This document shows, one piece after another, positions 8,868 through 15,538 of a DNA stretch of 19,263 bases. Position 1 is the stretch's first letter. Each line of letters opens with the position of its first letter. The notes beneath the pieces are model-generated. The model made no database searches, was not told where the DNA came from, and worked only from the letters and a program-made list of their open reading frames with translations. Both the position numbers and the translations under genes were made by a program. Source of the DNA: Chloroflexota bacterium. Its GTDB lineage: Bacteria > Chloroflexota > Dormibacteria > Dormibacterales > Dormibacteraceae. The stretch spans positions 5,309-24,571 of the forward strand of contig DMCH01000004.1 of NCBI GenBank assembly GCA_003446775.1, in the 5' to 3' direction.

Positions 8868-9623
8868 GTGAGGTTGCAGGGCGGCGTTTGGGACATGGAG
8901 ATTCAGCCCGAGCACGGCGGGCGCATCATTTCGCTTCGCCTAGCGGGCGAGGAACTTCTCGATCAGGGCATCGGAGTCGACGATCCTTCCGCGACCGGCT
9001 TCGTCGCTGCCGGGGCGCGGGGGTGGGACGAGATGGTGCCGTGTGTCGATGCGTCCCGGTACCCCGGGCCGGGATCGTTCGAGGGGGTCGAGCTGCCTGA
9101 CCATGGGGAGGCCTGGCGCCTCCCATGGACGGTGCTCGACGATGCCACGCTCGAGTGCGCGGGCCGAGTGCTGCCATGGAGGCTGCGGCGTCGCGTGCAG
9201 CTCGGCGAGGGCGCGGTGCGGCTGACGTACTCGTACCGAAATGACGGGGCGGAACCGATCCTGGCCTACTGGTGCGCGCACCCCTTATTTCGCTACGAGT
9301 CCGAAATGAGCGTCGAGGTGGCAGGTGACGTGCCTAGGCCGGAAGCTGGGAAGAGTCGCAAGGTGTTTTTGAGGCGCGGGTCCGTGGACCATGCACGCCT
9401 GCAGTGGTCGTCGGGGTCTGCGATTGAGATTGCTTGGGACAAGCGATTGACACCTTATGTCGGGGTGTGGGTCTGCAATGGCGACCTGGGCGGATATCAG
9501 CACATCGCGATCGAGCCTGCGACCGGTGGGGGAGACCGTCCACATCTGGCGGTGGCGCCACCTCTGCTTGCTCCTGGGGCGGAGCTGGATTGGTGGCTCG
9601 AGGTTCGCGACGCCCGAAATTAA
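8868..9623 (+). CDS. Aldose 1-epimerase-like protein (galactose mutarotase fold)
   Basis: A 251-residue beta-sandwich protein of the aldose-1-epimerase superfamily. EIQPEHGGRIISLRLAGEELL is the usual first hairpin. The catalytic His is in YWCAHPLFRY and the catalytic Glu in IAIEPATGG. AYWCAHPL and GVWVCNGDLGGYQHIAIEP are family-like. It probably interconverts sugar anomers, but members without a sugar-specific context can act on other pyranoses or sugar phosphates. The start is uncertain. GTG 8868 (GAGG four bases upstream) retains the first beta strand; ATG 8895 would cut it; a longer frame to 8688 lies over the divergent gene. It is divergent from the phosphoesterase, with only about 16 bp between the preferred starts. 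Confidence 0.8.
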   Translation: MRLQGGVWDMEIQPEHGGRIISLRLAGEELLDQGIGVDDPSATGFVAAGARGWDEMVPCVDASRYPGPGSFEGVELPDHGEAWRLPWTVLDDATLECAGRVLPWRLRRRVQLGEGAVRLTYSYRNDGAEPILAYWCAHPLFRYESEMSVEVAGDVPRPEAGKSRKVFLRRGSVDHARLQWSSGSAIEIAWDKRLTPYVGVWVCNGDLGGYQHIAIEPATGGGDRPHLAVAPPLLAPGAELDWWLEVRDARN

Positions 9624-9635
9624 CACCCCATTTTC

Positions 9636-9664
9636 TTGACTCTCCAAACAGGTGTTCGTACGCT
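9636..9664 (+). promoter_or_regulatory. Sigma-70-type promoter of the HNH gene (TTGACT-N17-TACGCT), leaderless
   Basis: TTGACT at 9636-9641, a 17-nt spacer and TACGCT at 9659-9664. The ATG begins 6 nt later, at the expected transcription start, so the mRNA is probably leaderless. It lies within the short gap after the epimerase stop. Confidence 0.7.
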
Positions 9665-9670
9665 CTCCTC

Positions 9671-10813
9671 ATGGAGAGCGAGGTCTGGGGAACTGCGCCT
9701 AGAGCCGGCGAGGCGATCGCCGCCGAGCTGATCCGCCGCCGCCAGAAGATCGATCAGGACGAGCTCGAGTTCTCCTACCTGGCCGCCCAGTTCGCCCAGA
9801 CCGACGAGTACGACTGGCAGGGCTTCGACAGCCCAATCGCCTGGCTCAAGGCCAACTGCCACATGAGTGGCGGCGCCGCAAGTGCTCGAATCTGCGCCGG
9901 CCAGCAAGCTGAGCATCTGGGCCAGAGCTCAGAGGCGATGGCAGGCGGTGAGATCGGTTTCGCCCACTTCGCGCTCATCGCACGCACGTCAGCGGCGGTC
10001 GGCGAGCGCCTCGACCAGGACAAACTGCTTGGCCAGGCGCGCAAGCAAACCATCGCCCGCTTTCATGACTCCTGCTACCACGCGCGCCATGCCGCCGACC
10101 CCAAGGGCTGCGCCGCCGATGAGGCTCAGGGCGTGGAGGCGCGCAGTCTCACCTTTGCCAACAGCGACGACGGCATGGTCTACGTCAACGGCATGCTCGA
10201 CAAGGTCGGCGGTGCGGCCGTGCAGGCGGCGCTCGAGCCCTTGGCCCAGCGCACGGGCAAGAACGATGACCGCTGTCGTGAGCGCCGGGTGGCCGATGCA
10301 CTCGTCGAGATTTGTACGCATGAGCTCGATCACGGCGTGCCGAGCCGGCGCCCGCACATGCAGGTCACGACCTCGCTGGAGACTCTGCTCGGTCTTTGTG
10401 GCGCGCCGGCGGCGGAGATGGAGTTCTCGCTCCCGATCTCGGCTAAGGCGGTCGAGCGATTGGCCTGCGACTCCTCGGTCACGCGCATCCTTCTCGGCTC
10501 GGACTCGACAGTGATCGATGTCGGGCGTGCCAAGCGGACGATCACCGGACCGCAGCGCAAGGCGCTCAAGGTCCGCGACAGAGGATGTGTCTGGCCGGGA
10601 TGCGACCGGCCGGCGACCTGGACCGAGGGCCATCACCTGGTGCACTGGACCCATAACGGGCCCGGCAACCTTCCGAACCTCGTTCTCCTCTGCTACCGGC
10701 ATCACTGGATGGTGCACGAGGGGGAATGGCAGATCGTGCGCGCGGATGACGGCCGCATGCTCACGGTCCCACCGATCACCCCGTACCAGCGGTTGGCGCG
10801 CGGACCCGACTAG
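9671..10813 (+). CDS. DUF222 (13E12-type) protein with C-terminal HNH endonuclease domain
   Basis: 380 residues. An N-terminal helical DUF222 region (about 1-290) is followed by an HNH nuclease module. The module shows CVWPGC (about 306-311), the first-motif HH in TEGHHLVHWTHNGPG, the Asn-containing NLPNLVLLCYRHH and a closing VHEGEW. The CxxxxC and CYRHH residues would form the structural zinc site. The family is abundant in actinobacteria (REP13E12 genes of mycobacteria) and related phyla, often in many copies, and is suspected of mobility. Its biological role is not established. No terminal repeats or duplicated target are visible here. The ATG at 9671 has no Shine-Dalgarno but sits 6 nt after a -10 box. 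An in-frame ATG at 9434 overlaps the epimerase and is rejected. Confidence 0.9.
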   Translation: MESEVWGTAPRAGEAIAAELIRRRQKIDQDELEFSYLAAQFAQTDEYDWQGFDSPIAWLKANCHMSGGAASARICAGQQAEHLGQSSEAMAGGEIGFAHFALIARTSAAVGERLDQDKLLGQARKQTIARFHDSCYHARHAADPKGCAADEAQGVEARSLTFANSDDGMVYVNGMLDKVGGAAVQAALEPLAQRTGKNDDRCRERRVADALVEICTHELDHGVPSRRPHMQVTTSLETLLGLCGAPAAEMEFSLPISAKAVERLACDSSVTRILLGSDSTVIDVGRAKRTITGPQRKALKVRDRGCVWPGCDRPATWTEGHHLVHWTHNGPGNLPNLVLLCYRHHWMVHEGEWQIVRADDGRMLTVPPITPYQRLARGPD

Positions 10814-10872
10814 CCGCCTTCGGCCCGACGTTTCAGCGCTCGCAGCCACCGGTCCACGTAACACTCCCACTC

Positions 10873-10878
10873 TAAACT
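10873..10878 (+). promoter_or_regulatory. -10 element of leaderless thrC
   Basis: TAAACT followed by exactly 6 nt and the thrC ATG at 10885. No ribosome binding site precedes the ATG and no clear -35 is visible. The 71-bp gap after the HNH gene has no other recognisable signal. Confidence 0.55.
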
Positions 10879-10884
10879 GACCAC

Positions 10885-12123
10885 ATGGCCAAGCTCCTGG
10901 GGTTGCGCTGTCGCGAGTGCGGTGCGGAGTACGAGCTCCAGGCGACGCACGTCTGCGAGATGTGCTTCGGCCCTCTGGACGTCGTCTACGACCAGGCGGC
11001 GCTGAAGAAAAAAGTCAGCCGGCAGCGCATCGAGCAGGGGCCGGCATCGATGTGGCGGTATCGCGACCTTCTGCCGGTCGAGGACGACGTCCCCGTGGTC
11101 ACCCTCGGGGAAGGGTTCACCCCACTGGTCAAGGCGGATCGGCTGGGCTCCGAGCTGGGGCTGCGCAACCTGTATCTGAAAAACGACAGCATGAACCCGA
11201 CCAACTCGTTCAAAGACCGCGTCGTGTCGGTCGCGATCAGCTGGGCGCGCGCCCACGGCTTCGAGACGATCGCCTGCGCGTCCACGGGCAACCTTGCCAA
11301 CGCCGTCGCCGCGTACTCGGCGCGCGCAGGCCTCGAGTGCTTCGTGTTCATCCCGGTCGACTTGGAACCGCAGAAGGTCGTGAGCATCAGCGTCTTCGAC
11401 CCGAACGTGGTCGCGGTGCGGGGCAATTACGACGAGGTCAACCGGCTCTGCAGCCAGCTCCTCGAGTCGACGCCCTGGGCCTTCTGCAACATCAACATCC
11501 GCCCGTTCTACGCGGAGGGCTCCAAGACACTCACCTTCGAGACCATCGAACAGCTGGGCTGGAAGCTGCCGGACGAGATCATCATCCCGATCGCCAGCGG
11601 CTGTCAGTTCGTCCGCCACCGCCAGGCCATCCGCGAGCTGATCGATTACGGGCTCGTGCGCGACGATCGCGTGCCCGCGCTGACCGGGGCTCAGGCTCTG
11701 GGCTGCGCGCCGGTCTACAACGCGTTCAAATCCGATACGCCCGAGCGCGTGCTGCCCGTCAAGCCCAACACCATCGCCCGCTCCATCGCGATCGGGAATC
11801 CGTCGGACGGAATCTACGTGAACCGGATCGCGCTCGAGACGGGCGGTGTCGTCGAGGCGGTCACCGAGGATGAGATCGTCGCGGCGATGCGGCTGCTCGC
11901 CCGCACCGAGGGCATCTTCACCGAGACGGCCGGAGGCGTGACGATCGGCGTCCTGGCCAAGCTGGCCCGTGCGGGGCGCTGGAAGGGCGATGAGGTGGTG
12001 GTCGCCTACGTCACCGGACATGGCCTCAAGACCGCCGACGTCCTGGCCTCGGTCGACGGCCATGCGCGCCGAGTCGAAATAGAACCCACCCTAAAATCGT
12101 TTCGGGAACAGGTGAACATCTAG
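10885..12123 (+). CDS. thrC: Threonine synthase (PLP fold type II, with N-terminal zinc ribbon)
   Basis: 412 residues. An N-terminal four-Cys ribbon (C9, C12, C24, C27) precedes a fold-type II PLP domain with the Schiff-base lysine K110 in NPTNSFKDR. CASTGNLANAVAAYSARAG forms the phosphate cup and YVTGHGLKTADV closes the C-terminus. This is the threonine synthase pattern, converting O-phosphohomoserine to threonine and phosphate. The mid-protein segment IASGCQFVRHRQAIREL differs from the small-residue loop I expect there, so substrate or acceptor use may differ. The next gene starts 3 bases past the stop and encodes a CysO-like sulfur carrier, then a NIL-domain protein follows. A related PLP enzyme, CysM, uses CysO thiocarboxylate with O-phosphoserine, so a sulfur-accepting variant reaction is conceivable but unproven. 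Confidence 0.92.
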   Translation: MAKLLGLRCRECGAEYELQATHVCEMCFGPLDVVYDQAALKKKVSRQRIEQGPASMWRYRDLLPVEDDVPVVTLGEGFTPLVKADRLGSELGLRNLYLKNDSMNPTNSFKDRVVSVAISWARAHGFETIACASTGNLANAVAAYSARAGLECFVFIPVDLEPQKVVSISVFDPNVVAVRGNYDEVNRLCSQLLESTPWAFCNINIRPFYAEGSKTLTFETIEQLGWKLPDEIIIPIASGCQFVRHRQAIRELIDYGLVRDDRVPALTGAQALGCAPVYNAFKSDTPERVLPVKPNTIARSIAIGNPSDGIYVNRIALETGGVVEAVTEDEIVAAMRLLARTEGIFTETAGGVTIGVLAKLARAGRWKGDEVVVAYVTGHGLKTADVLASVDGHARRVEIEPTLKSFREQVNI

Positions 12124-12125
12124 AC

Positions 12126-12401
12126 ATGCCTCAATTCCGCATCCCCGGACCGCTACGGCGCCTCTCCGAGGGCCAGATGACCGTCACCGTCGAAGCCGCC
12201 GACCTCGGCTCGGCAATCGACGCACTCGACACGCGGTACCCCGGCTTCAAGGAACGGCTGCTGGACCAGAAGGGCCAACTCCGGCAGTTCGTGAACGTCT
12301 ACCTGAACGACGAGGACGTCCGCTTGGGCGCCGGCCTTGCCGCCAAGGTGTCCGAAAAGGACGAGATCTCGATTGTGCCGGCTGTGGCCGGAGGTTCCTA
12401 G
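12126..12401 (+). CDS. cysO: Ubiquitin-fold sulfur carrier protein, MoaD/ThiS family, CysO-like
   Basis: A 91-residue beta-grasp protein very like mycobacterial CysO: LRRLSEGQ near the start, then LRQFVNVYLNDEDVRLGAGL (CysO has a near-identical FVNIYVNDEDVR stretch), and a SIVPAVAGGS terminus. Such carriers are adenylated and thiocarboxylated on the final Gly of GG and deliver sulfide to PLP enzymes. Here one Ser follows the GG, so the precursor probably needs trimming by a JAMM-type protease (Mec, QbsD or HcyD type) before activation. No such protease or E1-like activating enzyme is in the window. The ATG follows the thrC stop by 2 bases, implying co-transcription and a functional partnership. 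MoaD or ThiS function is less likely because no molybdopterin or thiamin genes are nearby. Confidence 0.85.
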   Translation: MPQFRIPGPLRRLSEGQMTVTVEAADLGSAIDALDTRYPGFKERLLDQKGQLRQFVNVYLNDEDVRLGAGLAAKVSEKDEISIVPAVAGGS

Positions 12402-12405
12402 CTCA

Positions 12406-12445
12406 CGCCCCTCTCCCCGACCCTCCCCCCGAAGGTGGGAGGGGG
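12406..12445 (+). repeat. Palindromic dispersed repeat, copy B (between cysO-like and NIL genes)
   Basis: Same 40-bp layout as the other copies. The leader is CGCCCCTCTCCCCGA and the arms CCCTCCCCCC (12421-12430) and GGTGGGAGGG (12434-12443) flank a GAA loop, with one mismatch in the stem. The element begins 4 bp after the cysO-like stop and ends 16 nt before the NIL-domain ATG. It is the most diverged copy. Confidence 0.8.
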
Positions 12446-12449
12446 TGCT

Positions 12450-12455
12450 TAGACT
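12450..12455 (+). promoter_or_regulatory. -10 element of leaderless NIL-domain gene
   Basis: TAGACT, 6 nt, then ATG 12462. Together with repeat B this gives the NIL gene a possible promoter of its own in addition to readthrough from thrC-cysO. Confidence 0.5.
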
Positions 12456-12461
12456 CACCGT

Positions 12462-12701
12462 ATGGCGAGGCGGCGTCTCAAGCTGATCTTCGGCCCGGAC
12501 ATGGTCAAGGAGCCGGTCATCTACCAGCTCGGGAAGCAGTTCGAGCTGGTCACCAACATCCGCCGCGCCGACGTTTCCAAAGATCAGGGCTGGGTGCTGC
12601 TCGAGGTCATCGGCGAGCCTGACGAGTTGGATCGCGGCGTCGAGTACCTCGAGTCGCGCGGCGTCAAGGTCGAGCCCGCTGAGGGCGACCTGGTCGGCTA
12701 G
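12462..12701 (+). CDS. NIL-domain protein
   Basis: A 79-residue protein consisting essentially of one NIL domain, the ferredoxin-like fold best known as the methionine-binding regulatory tail of the ABC transporter ATPase MetN. Seen are RLKLIFGPDMVKEPVIYQLG, the FELVTNIRRADVSKDQGWVLLEVIGEP core and the VEYLESRGVKVE helix-strand end. Solo NIL proteins, or NIL-ferredoxin fusions, occur near sulfur-assimilation and homocysteine-forming genes in anaerobes. This makes its place behind thrC and a CysO-like carrier meaningful, possibly as a methionine sensor or sulfur-transfer partner. That role is inference. Its TAG stop overlaps the stop of the convergent minus-strand gene within CTAG. Confidence 0.82.
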   Translation: MARRRLKLIFGPDMVKEPVIYQLGKQFELVTNIRRADVSKDQGWVLLEVIGEPDELDRGVEYLESRGVKVEPAEGDLVG

Positions 12702-13231
12702 GCTCGCCTGATCAAAAGGCGCGCGCCTCGGAGCGGTTTCGTGCCGGGCGGCAGGCTGTCGATGATTTCGAGCAGGCGCGGTCCGACGTCCTTGGTTTCG
12801 GTTCGGAACGGAGCGAACGCGTCATTGCCCTGTGGGTGGGCGCGGAAGTGGAGCTCGACCTTGCGGCCTGCGCGCGCGGGTGCATGCGAGGTGAGGCGGT
12901 TGAAATCGGGCGCCGGCACAAGCCACCAAACGACAGGCGCGAGTTCGAGCACGAGCACCACGACGTAGATCCACGAGGACTCGCTGGGTATGGAGTTCGG
13001 AAAGTAGGTGGCGTTCGACTGCACGAAACCGGACGCTCCGAGCTCGAAGCACGCTTTGGCCTGGAGCGAAGCGAATGCGCTCTTGCCCTTTGCAACGACG
13101 ACCAGATCGCGATGGTCGTCGTCGGCCACGACCGAGAAGGGGACGAGCGTGCCGCCAGTCGTGAGCATCGCGTAGACCGACAACAGGTACTCGCCGATGC
13201 GTCCGGCCTGAACGTCGCTCAGCTTGGGCAC
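12698..13231 (-). CDS. Hypothetical protein with possible PD-(D/E)XK nuclease-like core
   Basis: 177 residues, not clearly recognised. The N-terminal half reads GRIGEYLLSVYAMLTTGG, then DDDHRDLVVVAKGK and SLQAKACF. This gives E14, D42 and Q57-A-K59 in the order and spacing of restriction-endonuclease-like folds of the QxK type (E...D...QxK). The second half has hydrophobic strands (WIYVVVLVLELAPVVWWLVP) and a PDFNRL segment, as in several uncharacterised nuclease-fold families. No methylase or partner is adjacent, and the neighbouring NIL gene is convergent. The start is GTG at 13231-13229, 6 nt after a TAAGCT -10 box, so the transcript may be leaderless. Existence of the gene is likely; the nuclease assignment is tentative. 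Confidence 0.7.
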   Translation of the reverse strand: MPKLSDVQAGRIGEYLLSVYAMLTTGGTLVPFSVVADDDHRDLVVVAKGKSAFASLQAKACFELGASGFVQSNATYFPNSIPSESSWIYVVVLVLELAPVVWWLVPAPDFNRLTSHAPARAGRKVELHFRAHPQGNDAFAPFRTETKDVGPRLLEIIDSLPPGTKPLRGARLLIRRA

Positions 13232-13237
13232 GGGCGC

Positions 13238-13243
13238 AGCTTA
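13238..13243 (-). promoter_or_regulatory. -10 element of the leaderless minus-strand hypothetical gene
   Basis: Read on the minus strand: TAAGCT, 6 nt, then GTG (13231-13229). There is no Shine-Dalgarno. It overlaps one half of a CTTAA-N7-TTAAG inverted repeat. Confidence 0.5.
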
Positions 13244-13256
13244 ACTGCCGTTTAAG
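13240..13256. promoter_or_regulatory. Operator-like inverted repeat CTTAA-N7-TTAAG in the divergent promoter gap
   Basis: CTTAA at 13240-13244 and TTAAG at 13252-13256 are separated by 7 nt. They sit in the 37-bp gap between divergent genes and touch both candidate -10 boxes. The AT content stands out locally, but some of the symmetry may simply be the two -10 boxes. Confidence 0.35.
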
Positions 13257-13258
13257 AT
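13253..13258 (+). promoter_or_regulatory. Possible -10 element for the flavoprotein gene
   Basis: TAAGAT lies 10 nt before ATG 13269. There is no Shine-Dalgarno and no clear -35. If used, the 5' leader would be only about 3-4 nt. Confidence 0.35.
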
Positions 13259-13268
13259 TGGCCGCCGG

Positions 13269-14489
13269 ATGATTGAAAGCGTCGACGTCGCCGTGATCGG
13301 GGGAGGGCAGGCCGGACTGGCGACCAGCTGGTACCTGACCCAGGCGGGCGCCGACCACGTCGTGTTCGAGGCCGGCCGGGTCGCGGAAACGTGGCGCAGC
13401 CGTCGGTGGGATTCGTTCTGCCTGGTGACTCCGAACTGGGCGGTGAAGCTCCCAGGCGCGGCGTATGCAGGTCCCGAACCGGACGGCTTCATGTTGCTCG
13501 CGCAGCTGATCGCCTTCTTCGAATCCTGGGCCGAGTCGTTCCAGCCTCCGGTCATGCAGAACACGCACGTTTCACGCCTCGAGGCAGACTCGCGCGGTCA
13601 TTTCATGCTGAGCCTGGGCGACCGCCAGGTCCGCGCCCGCAGCGTAGTGGTGGCTTCAGGCTTCTACCACAAGGCGCACCGGCCGGCCGGCGCCGAGACC
13701 CTGCCGGCGACGCTCCACCAGGTCCTCGCCGAGGACTACGGGAGTCCGGCCAAGCTCCCACCTGGCAACGTCCTGATCATCGGGAGCGGCCAGACCGGCT
13801 GCCAGCTGGCGGAGGAGCTGCACGAGGCAGGTCGGAAGGTGTTCATCGCTTGCGGTCGCTGCCCGTGGGCTCAGCGCAGAATCGGCGGCCGCGATTTTAT
13901 CTGGTGGTTCAGAGAGTCCGGCTACAACGACCGCACGCCCGACCAGCTCCCGTCGCCCGCGGCGCGACTGGTCGGCAATCCGCAAGCGACGGGTCACGAG
14001 GGCGGGCACGACCTGAACTACCGCACGCTGCACCAGATGGGCGTGGAGCTGCTCGGCCGTTTCCTGGGCGCGGAGGGCTCGACGCTTCACTTCGCCGACG
14101 ACCTGGCCGCCAGCGTCGACTTCGGCGATGCGCGCTGGGCGGACATCAGGGGACATATCGATGCTTGGTGCACGAGGACCGGCACGCCTAGGCCGATCTA
14201 CGATCTACCTCCGCCGATGCGTATCCCGACCCGCACCGAGCTCGACCTCGCCCGCGAAGGAATCACAAACGTCATCTGGACTAGCGGCTACCGGCCCGAG
14301 TACGGCTGGGTCGAGTTTCCGGTTTTCGACGACATGGGCTTTCCGATCCAGACCGACGGCGCGACTTCGGTGCCAGGGCTTTACTTTGTTGGTGTGCACT
14401 GGATGAGAAAGTTCAAATCGGCGATCCTCGCCGGCGTGGGCGAGGACGCTGAGATCGTGGCGAGGCAAATCGTGGAGAGCCGAAAGTGA
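13269..14489 (+). CDS. FAD/NAD(P)-dependent monooxygenase-like flavoprotein (FMO/CzcO type)
   Basis: 406 residues with two dinucleotide-binding motifs: GGGQAG (11-16, after VDVAVI) for FAD and GSGQTG (172-177, after NVLII) for NAD(P)H. Between them lies ASGFYHKAHRP, which resembles the FxGxxxHxxx fingerprint of flavin-containing monooxygenases. TWRSRRWDSFCLVTPNW is typical of the CzcO-like flavoprotein group. The C-terminal VPGLYFVGVHWMRKFKSAIL with GVGEDAEIVA is the usual closing FAD segment. It is probably a single-component oxygenase or oxidoreductase; the substrate is unknown. It overlaps mnmA as GTGA, so the two are co-transcribed, although no functional link is evident. It is divergent from the hypothetical minus-strand gene. 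Confidence 0.88.
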   Translation: MIESVDVAVIGGGQAGLATSWYLTQAGADHVVFEAGRVAETWRSRRWDSFCLVTPNWAVKLPGAAYAGPEPDGFMLLAQLIAFFESWAESFQPPVMQNTHVSRLEADSRGHFMLSLGDRQVRARSVVVASGFYHKAHRPAGAETLPATLHQVLAEDYGSPAKLPPGNVLIIGSGQTGCQLAEELHEAGRKVFIACGRCPWAQRRIGGRDFIWWFRESGYNDRTPDQLPSPAARLVGNPQATGHEGGHDLNYRTLHQMGVELLGRFLGAEGSTLHFADDLAASVDFGDARWADIRGHIDAWCTRTGTPRPIYDLPPPMRIPTRTELDLAREGITNVIWTSGYRPEYGWVEFPVFDDMGFPIQTDGATSVPGLYFVGVHWMRKFKSAILAGVGEDAEIVARQIVESRK

Positions 14490-15538
14490 GGATTGCGGTT
14501 GCGATGTCTGGCGGCGTGGACTCTTCGGTCGCTGTTGCGCTCCTGCAGGCGCAAGGCCACGACGTGGTCGGGATCACGCTCCAGCAGTGGCCGCGAGGCG
14601 AGACCGAGGAATCGGCGAAGCACGGCGGCTGCTGCTCGCTGTCCGCGGTCGAAGACGCGCGGCGCGTCGCTTCGGTGCTCGGCATTCCTTATTACTGCTG
14701 GAACCTGGAACACGAGTTCGGCGAGCGCGTCATCGAGCCCTTCCACCGCGAGTACCTCGAGGGCAGGACGCCTAACCCCTGCGTTCGCTGCAACGCATTC
14801 GTCCGCTTCGACTTGATGCTCTCCCGCGTGCTGGAGCTCGGCTTCGAGAAGCTCGCCACCGGACACTACGCACGCATCGTCGCCGGCGAGGATGGACCGG
14901 AGCTGCACGCCGCCGTCGATCCCGCCAAGGATCAGTCCTACATGCTGTATCACCTGGATCGCGATCGGCTCGCGAGCATCGCGTTTCCGCTCGGGCGCAT
15001 GACCAAGCGCGAGGTTCGCGAGCACGCGCGAGAGTTCGGGCTGCCGGTCGCCGACAAGGCGGAAAGCCAGGAGATCTGCTTCGTGCCTCGGGGCGAAACG
15101 GCGCGGTACCTGGCGGAGCGGCTGCCGGTGCGGGCGGGTGCGGTCGTCGACTCGTCGGGACGCGAACTCGGCAGCCATCGCGGCACGGCGCTGTACACCG
15201 TGGGCCAGCGGAGCGGGTTCGGCGATCTGCGCGAGGCGGGCCCGTGGTATGTGATCAAGATCGACGCTCCCGCCAACCGGCTGGTGGTGGGGCGTAGGGA
15301 GGAGCTGGCGGTGCGCGAGGTCGAGCTTCGCGACGTGACGTTCATCGCCGGGACGGAGGCCGAGCCGGTTAGGTGCGAAGCGCAGCTGCGCTATCACTCA
15401 CGAGCCATTCCGGCCAGCTACGAATCGGGGCGGCTCACCCTCGACGAGCCATTCCTCGGCGCGGCGCCGGGGCAGGCCGCGGTGCTTTACGCGGGCACGA
15501 AGGTGCTGGGCGGCGGGATCATCGCCTCCGCCTCCTAA
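14486..15538 (+). CDS. mnmA: tRNA-specific 2-thiouridylase
   Basis: MnmA (TrmU) inserts sulfur at C2 of the wobble uridine in tRNAs for Lys, Glu and Gln, using ATP and sulfide relayed from a cysteine desulfurase. The protein has 350 residues. The PP-loop SGGVDSSV is at 8-15. C102 in NPCVRCN is the expected persulfide-attacking Cys, and C198 in ESQEICFVP is the second catalytic Cys, closely matching E. coli C102 and C199. TGHYAR, KDQSYMLYHL and YTVGQRSG complete the family pattern. GTG 14486 is supported by GGAGAG 6 nt upstream and by the N-terminus MRIAVAMSGGVDSS. It overlaps the flavoprotein stop. Its stop overlaps that of the convergent R2lox gene within CTAA. Confidence 0.96.
   Translation: MRIAVAMSGGVDSSVAVALLQAQGHDVVGITLQQWPRGETEESAKHGGCCSLSAVEDARRVASVLGIPYYCWNLEHEFGERVIEPFHREYLEGRTPNPCVRCNAFVRFDLMLSRVLELGFEKLATGHYARIVAGEDGPELHAAVDPAKDQSYMLYHLDRDRLASIAFPLGRMTKREVREHAREFGLPVADKAESQEICFVPRGETARYLAERLPVRAGAVVDSSGRELGSHRGTALYTVGQRSGFGDLREAGPWYVIKIDAPANRLVVGRREELAVREVELRDVTFIAGTEAEPVRCEAQLRYHSRAIPASYESGRLTLDEPFLGAAPGQAAVLYAGTKVLGGGIIASAS

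Noticed and set aside
9671..10813. DUF222-HNH gene as part of an insertion sequence or intein/intron
   Set aside because: No inverted or direct terminal repeats, no interrupted host gene and its own promoter; mobility is suspected for the family but not shown here.
10810..12063. 417-codon open frame on the minus strand, as long as thrC itself
   Set aside because: It is the antisense shadow of thrC in GC-rich DNA: low-complexity Arg/Asp/His/Gly composition, no family motifs, while the plus frame has the zinc ribbon and PLP lysine of threonine synthase.
12822..13568. 248-codon minus-strand frame across the divergent gap
   Set aside because: It runs through the promoter gap and into the flavoprotein gene, with shadow composition and no motif.
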